9,556 bases of DNA from JBHIAG01 sp046758465 (GTDB lineage Bacteria > Acidobacteriota > Terriglobia > Acidiferrales > 2-02-FULL-67-57), in the NCBI GenBank assembly GCA_046758465.1, contig JBHIAG010000083.1, forward strand, positions 1-9,556, in the 5' to 3' direction. Position 1 is the first letter of the stretch. The number at the start of each line of letters is the position of its first letter. The translations under genes were made by a program, and so were the position numbers. Positions 6,447-9,556 of this stretch are shown here, piece after piece. The notes under the pieces were generated by a model. That model saw only the letters and a program-made list of their open reading frames with translations. It had not been told where the DNA came from and made no database searches.

Positions 6447-8009
6447 TCAACCACAGCCAGGGATACCTGGCGGCGGCACCGGAACACCCAGCAGGCGATC
6501 CCCTTCGACTCCGGTGATGCGAACCCAGAGTAACCGGTTGGGTTGAACGTCAACGCCGTCCAGCACAACTTTCAGGTAGTTTTCACTCAGCGCCTCGATG
6601 CGGCTGTCGGCGCGCGTGCGCCGCAGGGTCAGGAGCTTGAGGCTGCGGCCGACCTGGGCCTGGCGGAAGCGGCGCTGCTTTTCGGCTGCGAGCGCCCGCA
6701 AGGTGCGGGCGCGCTGCTGGATGGCTGCGAGCGGCACCTCGTCGCTCAGGTCGCAGGCGCGCGTGCCCGGGCGCTTGGAAAAACTGAACACGTGCAGGTA
6801 GCTGAAGGGCAGTTGCTCGACCAGGCGGCAGGTGGCTGCGAAGTCAGACTCGGTTTCCCCCGGAAAGCCGACGATGACGTCGGCGCCGAGGCCGAGGTTT
6901 GGCAGCTTCTCGGCGGCGGCGCGAATACGGGCGGCGTAGTCCTCGGCGCGATAGGGGCGGTACATGCGGCGCAGGATACGGTTCGAGCCCGACTGCAGCG
7001 GGGCGTGGATGTGGCGTGCGATGCGGTCGCTCGCCGCCAACAGGCGCAAGAACTCGGGGGTGAGATCGGCGGGCTCGATGGAACTGAAGCGCAGCCGCGG
7101 CAGCGGAGTCTCCGCCAAGATGCGCTCGGTGAGCACGAGCAAGGGGCTGCGCTTCTGACGTGCCAGCCCCGGCAGGCCTGCCTGCGCAGGCAGGTCGCGC
7201 CCATAGCTGCCCAGATCAAGGCCGGAGAGCACCACTTCCTGTACGCCCGCCGCGACCCAGCGGCGAATCGCGGCAAGCACCTCTTCCGGCGGGAGACTGC
7301 GTGCGCGGCCGCGCACAAACGGGATCACACAGTAGGCGCAGCGGTGGTTGCAGCCGTCCTGGATCTTCAGGGTGGGGCGCGTGCGGTTGTCGTTAGCGAA
7401 TTCTCCAGTGGCAGGAGCCACTGGGTTGAACTTAGGGACTGGCCCGGCCGCGAGTGTGGTGGCAGTAAAGATGTCACTGGTGATGATCTTCGCCGGCCGC
7501 TCGGCAATGCTGAGTTCCCCAGTGGCATCCCTCGATCCCGCAAGCCTGCCATGGCCGGCTGGCGGGACTCGGGATAAAGGAGCCACTGGGTTGAACTGAA
7601 ATAGGTGCACTCCTCGCCTTGAGTCCAACCCAGCGGCCTCCGCCGTCGCCCTCCGGGCCGCTGGGGCCGCATGCAGTTCGCGCTCGAGCAGGAGGGGAAT
7701 TTCAGACTTGTGGGAGTTGCCGACTACGCAAGCTACGCCGGGGAGGAGCGCTAACTCCTGCGGGGCACGCTGCGCGTAGCAGCCCGTGACAACAATGCCC
7801 CCGCGGGGCTGCTGGCGGTGGAGCTGGCGGATGCGTTGCCGCACTTGCTGGTCGGCAGCGGCGGTTACCGTGCAGGTGTTCAGGATGACGAGGTCAGCCT
7901 GCTCGGGTGCGGCCGCGCGCGCGTGGCCGGCAGCGCGGAGCTGTTCTGCCAGGGCGGCGCCGTCAGCCTGATTGGAGCGGCAACCAAAATTCTCAACGTG
8001 GAAGCGCAT
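6447..8009 (-). CDS. mtaB: tRNA (t6A37) methylthiotransferase MtaB with in-frame palindromic insertions
   Basis: A radical-SAM enzyme that methylthiolates N6-threonylcarbamoyladenosine 37 of ANN-decoding tRNAs, carrying two [4Fe-4S] clusters. N-terminal UPF0004 domain: Cys10 (FGCRSNQAD), Cys46 (NTCTVTAAADQQVRQ, the MtaB-type signature) and Cys77 (TGCYAQR). Radical-SAM domain: Cys220, Cys224, Cys227 (DGCNHRCAYCVIPFVRG), HIHAPLQSGSNRILRRMYR (333-351), ADVIVGFPGETE (376-387). A TRAM-like end lies at about 450-507. At 520 residues it is longer than the usual 430-450. The gap between the UPF0004 and radical-SAM domains (residues 98-209) is expanded and contains FNPVAP twice, encoded by palindromic repeats; a further palindrome encodes LPAQAGL (273-279). 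All catalytic motifs remain intact and in frame, so the gene is probably functional. ATG 8009 gives the family N-terminus but has no clear ribosome site. The last residues (PPPGIPGCG) also look non-native. Confidence 0.93.
   Translation of the reverse strand: MRFHVENFGCRSNQADGAALAEQLRAAGHARAAAPEQADLVILNTCTVTAAADQQVRQRIRQLHRQQPRGGIVVTGCYAQRAPQELALLPGVACVVGNSHKSEIPLLLERELHAAPAARRATAEAAGLDSRRGVHLFQFNPVAPLSRVPPAGHGRLAGSRDATGELSIAERPAKIITSDIFTATTLAAGPVPKFNPVAPATGEFANDNRTRPTLKIQDGCNHRCAYCVIPFVRGRARSLPPEEVLAAIRRWVAAGVQEVVLSGLDLGSYGRDLPAQAGLPGLARQKRSPLLVLTERILAETPLPRLRFSSIEPADLTPEFLRLLAASDRIARHIHAPLQSGSNRILRRMYRPYRAEDYAARIRAAAEKLPNLGLGADVIVGFPGETESDFAATCRLVEQLPFSYLHVFSFSKRPGTRACDLSDEVPLAAIQQRARTLRALAAEKQRRFRQAQVGRSLKLLTLRRTRADSRIEALSENYLKVVLDGVDVQPNRLLWVRITGVEGDRLLGVPVPPPGIPGCG
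7177..7194. repeat. Perfect 18-bp palindrome inside mtaB
   Basis: CCTGCCTGCGCAGGCAGG equals its own reverse complement. On the minus strand it is translated within DLPAQAGLPG (residues 272-281), between the GLDLGSYGRDL strand and the helix LVLTERILAETPL. Family members usually have a shorter loop here. Its length, 18 bases, preserves the reading frame. Confidence 0.75.
7405..7431 (+). repeat. Module-A palindrome inside mtaB (simple copy)
   Basis: Arms CCAGTGGC (7405-7412) and GCCACTGG (7417-7424) around loop AGGA, then GTTGAAC. All 27 bases are identical to 5212-5238 between genes. On the minus strand it is read as FNPVAPATG, nine whole codons, placed about ten residues before the radical-SAM segment RTRPTLKIQDGC. 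Confidence 0.92.
7518..7596 (+). repeat. Module-A palindrome with nested module B, inside mtaB
   Basis: Outer arms CCCAGTGGC (7518-7526) and GCCACTGGG (7582-7590), followed by TTGAAC, are the module-A ends. The AGGA loop is interrupted by a 51-base segment (7528-7578). That segment carries module B: CCCTCGATCCCGCAAGCC (7529-7546) and CTGGCGGGACTCGGG (7559-7573), around a core containing GCCATGGC. In protein the simple copy reads FNPVAP-ATGEF and this one FNPVAP, 17 extra residues, then ATGEL. The frame is kept in both. Confidence 0.88.
7629..7665 (-). repeat. Diverged palindrome related to module A, inside mtaB, opposite orientation
   Basis: Perfect 10-bp arms CCCAGCGGCC (7629-7638) and GGCCGCTGGG (7656-7665) around a 17-base loop. 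On the minus strand the inner end reads GCCGCTGGGTTGGACT, matching the module-A end GCCACTGGGTTGAACT at 14 of 16 bases, so it is probably a diverged relative. It is translated as about residues 115-128 (APAARRATAEAAGL) in the expanded inter-domain linker. Confidence 0.65.
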
Positions 8010-8107
8010 CCCGAAAGGATTCTAGCGGGTGGCCGCGGCCGAGCGCAATCGGCCCCGGAACCGATCATGCCAACCGGCCGGGAATTGCGACGCCCGGAAA
8101 CGATGAG
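8010..8107. other. Intergenic gap between the zinc-ribbon gene and mtaB
   Basis: 98 bp with a modest hairpin (GGCCGA 8037-8042 and TCGGCC 8049-8054, six-base loop). On the minus strand it is not followed by a T-run, so I do not call a terminator. No small gene or clear promoter is seen. Confidence 0.5.
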
Positions 8108-8416
8108 CTAGAAGCTCGTCGGGGCGCCGGTCATCGAGCGCCGCTGCTGGTAGCAAGCGCGGCAATAGACCGGCCGGCCCTGGCTGGGCTTGAAGGGCAC
8201 GGTCGTTTCCTTGCCACACTGCGAGCAGACGGTGACCGTGTCTGCGCGTTTGGAGTGGTTCCGGTTCCCGGTCTGGTTCCGCTTGGCCTTGCAGGCTTTG
8301 CAGCGCTTGGGTGCGTGCTTGAAGCCCTTGTCGGCGAAGAACACCTGCTCGCCGGCGGTGAAGAGGAACTCAGCACCACACTCCACGCACTGTAGAATCT
8401 TGTCCCCAAATTCCAT
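8108..8416 (-). CDS. Double zinc-ribbon protein (zf-trcl plus CxxC-x17-CxxC domain)
   Basis: 102 residues with two zinc-ribbon modules. The first has Cys10, Cys13, Cys39 and Cys42 (QCVECGAEFLFTAGEQVFF ... KRCKACK), typical of the probable zinc-ribbon domain of small bacterial proteins. The second has Cys64, Cys67, Cys85 and Cys88 with exactly 17 residues between the pairs (CSQCGKETTVPFKPSQGRPVYCRAC), the CxxC-x17-CxxC signature. A basic linker (KAKRNQTGNRNHSKR, 43-57) joins them. The fold and charge suggest nucleic-acid or ribosome binding, but no function is established for this type. ATG 8416 is preceded by a G-rich stretch and gives the expected short lead to the first Cys. It sits between rpsU and mtaB on the same strand, hinting at a translation-related role (inference). 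Confidence 0.87.
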   Translation of the reverse strand: MEFGDKILQCVECGAEFLFTAGEQVFFADKGFKHAPKRCKACKAKRNQTGNRNHSKRADTVTVCSQCGKETTVPFKPSQGRPVYCRACYQQRRSMTGAPTSF

Positions 8417-8482
8417 CCCCGACCCCCCATCTGGCCGCGCTAGGACTTACGCATCCGACAGTGGCCCTTCTCCGGACCGTTC

Positions 8483-8680
8483 CTAGGCAACTTCGCGACG
8501 TTGCTTTTTCCGCGCCCGCTTCCGGGCCAACGCTTGTTTGATACGACGTTTCTGCCCTGGCTTCAGGTAGTAGCTGTGCTTCCTGATCTCCTTGATGACG
8601 TCTTCCTGCTGGACTTTGCGCTTGAAACGTCGCAGCGCCGCTTCCAGAGATTCACCCTCCTGCACCCGAACTCCTGGCAA
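8483..8680 (-). CDS. rpsU: Small-subunit ribosomal protein bS21
   Basis: 65 residues, basic, with the bS21 pattern: PGVRVQEGESLEAALRRFKRKVQQEDVIKEIRKHSYYLKPGQKRR, then a Lys/Arg-rich tail. bS21 sits on the 30S platform near the 3' end of 16S rRNA and helps initiation. The start needs care. TTG 8680 gives the family N-terminus (M-P-x-V-x-V-x-E), with a G-run about nine bases upstream. GTG 8665 has the better-looking AGGAG at five bases but would delete the conserved first five residues. I prefer TTG 8680. It is the first of a minus-strand series with the zinc-ribbon gene 66 bp downstream and mtaB beyond. The promoter must lie in 8681-8785; no strong one is visible. Confidence 0.93.
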   Translation of the reverse strand: MPGVRVQEGESLEAALRRFKRKVQQEDVIKEIRKHSYYLKPGQKRRIKQALARKRARKKQRREVA

Positions 8681-8785
8681 CCTTTCACACCCCCCTTACC
8701 GTATTGATTTCCCGGCAGAATAAGGTTCGATACACTTACCGAAAAAGGCCACAGCGAGTCAAGCAGCATTTTGAGCAGCCGCCGG

Positions 8786-8814
8786 TTAGGAATCGGTTTC
8801 CCGCATGATATAAT
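8786..8814 (+). promoter_or_regulatory. Candidate sigma70-type promoter for the 97-residue gene and perhaps eno
   Basis: A perfect TATAAT (8809-8814) in otherwise GC-rich DNA, with TTAGGA (8786-8791) 17 bases upstream as a weak -35 box. The start of transcription would be near 8821, leaving about 78 bases of leader before ATG 8899. There is no clear second promoter before eno, so both genes may be read from it. Confidence 0.6.
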
Positions 8815-8852
8815 TACCCGCCTTGGGGTTGAAGGGTTTTGTCACGGGGAGC

Positions 8853-8884
8853 GTGGCCGCGAAATTCTCGACGCCCGCGGCCAC
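8853..8884 (+). promoter_or_regulatory. GC-rich leader hairpin next to the ribosome site
   Basis: Perfect 9-bp arms GTGGCCGCG (8853-8861) and CGCGGCCAC (8876-8884) enclose a 14-base loop. The stem ends four bases before AGGAGG (8889-8894), the ribosome site of the gene starting at 8899, so folding could affect its access. There is no T-run after it, so a terminator is unlikely. Confidence 0.5.
8858..8884 (+). repeat. Partial copy of the eno 5' coding end in the leader
   Basis: These 27 bases match 9325-9351 of eno at 25 positions. In the same frame the leader reads REILDARGH and then hits TAG at 8888-8890, while eno reads REILDSRGH. Upstream codons also correspond loosely (ERGR against ERVRAR). 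It looks like a relic of a duplicated enolase start; it is not itself a gene. Confidence 0.75.
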
Positions 8885-8898
8885 CGCTAGGAGGTCGC

Positions 8899-9192
8899 AT
8901 GTCTGCCGAACACCGCAACCTGGCGGAAGACCAACTGCCCATCAGTGACTACTACACCTTGCTGGATTCCCGCACCTACGCGCGCACCAACCGCCGTATT
9001 GTCGCCCTCTGTGCTGTCCAAAGCAAGTTCGGGAAAGAGTTGAAGCTCTACGAGTGGAACTACAAGGGCCAAGAGAAAGGTTGGAAAGTCGGTCTGGCCA
9101 ACATCAACATCGCCGGCATCAACCTGAAGCAATTGGCGGCCGACGCCCAAGCCCTCGCCGCCGCCCACGCCATCCCCCTCAAGTGGAGCTAA
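8899..9192 (+). CDS. Unrecognised 97-residue protein upstream of eno
   Basis: I do not recognise a family. The start at ATG 8899 is set by a strong AGGAGGT four bases upstream of the spacer end. The protein is short, soluble and has no signal peptide or membrane segment. Residues 10-30 (EDQLPISDYYTLLDSRTYAR) are acidic and aromatic; 32-60 alternate strands and basic residues (RRIVALCAVQSKFGKELKLYEWNYK); 65-75 are GLANINIAGIN; and the end (LKQLAADAQALAAAHAIPLKW) is a probable amphipathic helix. A single Cys38 rules out a zinc site. It lies between a good candidate promoter and eno, 105 bp before the latter, and probably shares its transcript. It follows a leader that carries a fragment resembling the enolase start. 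Confidence 0.82.
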   Translation: MSAEHRNLAEDQLPISDYYTLLDSRTYARTNRRIVALCAVQSKFGKELKLYEWNYKGQEKGWKVGLANINIAGINLKQLAADAQALAAAHAIPLKWS

Positions 9193-9297
9193 AAACGGGT
9201 CGCGTAGGCATGGCGGCGGAAGGCGACGTATCGGAACGGATCGCGCCGGATCGCAGCCTAACGGAACGCAACTCAGGCCGAACAGAGAGGCCAAACA

Positions 9298-9556
9298 ATG
9301 CCCAAGATTGAGCGGGTGCGGGCGCGCGAAATCCTCGACTCCCGCGGCCACCCCACCGTCGAGGCCGACGTCATCCTCAAGGGCGGCATCGTCGGCCGCG
9401 CCGCCGTCCCCTCGGGCGCCTCCACCGGCGAGCACGAGGCGCTCGAACTGCGCGACGCCGACCCCCGCCGCTACCTCGGCAAGGGCGTCCGCCGCGCCGT
9501 TGAAAACATCAACCGCCTCATTGCTCCCAAACTCAAAGGCCGCAACGCCGCCGACC
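9298..9556 (+). CDS. eno: Enolase, N-terminal part (3' end outside window)
   Basis: Translating from ATG 9298 gives MPKIERVRAREILDSRGHPT, then VEADVILKGGIVGRAAVPSG, ASTGEHEALELRDADPRRYLG. These are the enolase N-terminal signatures, including the SGASTG loop that closes over the active site and EALELRD. The frame is open through 86 codons to the window edge. The ribosome site GAGAGG (9285-9290) is seven bases upstream. Enolase converts 2-phosphoglycerate to phosphoenolpyruvate in glycolysis and is a cytoplasmic dimer or octamer. The codons are strongly C/G-ending (GCC, GTC, CTC, ATC), as expected for a highly expressed gene in a GC-rich genome. Confidence 0.97.
   Translation, partial: MPKIERVRAREILDSRGHPTVEADVILKGGIVGRAAVPSGASTGEHEALELRDADPRRYLGKGVRRAVENINRLIAPKLKGRNAAD

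Noticed and set aside
6323..6568. Small minus-strand frame ending FPLPRGEGER, between mtaB and the DUF4412 gene
   Set aside because: It overlaps the mtaB end in another frame, and the last residues come from a repeat-like CCCTCTCCCC stretch. No family resemblance.
5211..7665. Palindromic repeats as a CRISPR array
   Set aside because: The copies are far apart, inside and outside genes, in both orientations, with no regular spacers and no cas gene.
8717..8762. Promoter for rpsU: TTGACT (8762-8757) or TATTCT (8722-8717) on the minus strand
   Set aside because: TTGACT has no acceptable -10 box at 16-19 bases, and TATTCT has no good -35 box. No pair passes.

Overview
The window is a GC-rich bacterial chromosome segment with eleven protein genes (two cut by the window edges). 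I see no rRNA, tRNA, transposase or CRISPR array. The likely host is an Acidobacteriota-type bacterium. That is an inference from the high GC, the CHASE2-cyclase/FecR pair, a DUF4412 lipid-or-periplasm-type secreted protein, and many small palindromic repeats in and between genes. No single marker here proves it.

Left part (1-2026): on the minus strand lie a metallo-beta-lactamase-fold hydrolase and, just downstream, pgeF (YfiH/laccase-domain purine nucleoside phosphorylase, running off the left edge). Divergent to them is acpS (holo-ACP synthase). acpS converges on the next minus-strand gene so tightly that both stop codons share one CTAG tetranucleotide.

Middle (2023-5525): a minus-strand pair encodes a membrane CHASE2/class III adenylate cyclase followed by a secreted FecR-domain protein with a very basic Arg/Pro-rich tail, a probable sensing-and-signalling unit. 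Upstream is a 379-bp intergenic stretch made largely of palindromic repeats, with a plausible promoter for the cyclase.

Right-middle (5526-8680), all minus strand: bS21 (rpsU), a double zinc-ribbon protein, mtaB (tRNA methylthiotransferase) and a secreted DUF4412 protein. rpsU, the zinc-ribbon protein and mtaB have a translation theme.

Right end (8786-9556), plus strand: a sigma70-like promoter, a GC-rich hairpin leader, an unrecognised 97-residue protein and the 5' end of eno (enolase).

Two observations stand out. First, mtaB is about 520 codons rather than the usual 430-450. The excess lies largely in palindromic repeats read in frame as protein; two are copies of one intergenic repeat, and one of those carries a second palindromic module nested in its loop. 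This resembles the Rickettsia palindromic elements in principle but has a different sequence. Second, the leader of the 97-residue gene contains a 27-bp segment 25/27 identical to the start of the enolase coding sequence (peptide REILDARGH against REILDSRGH), a probable remnant of a duplication.
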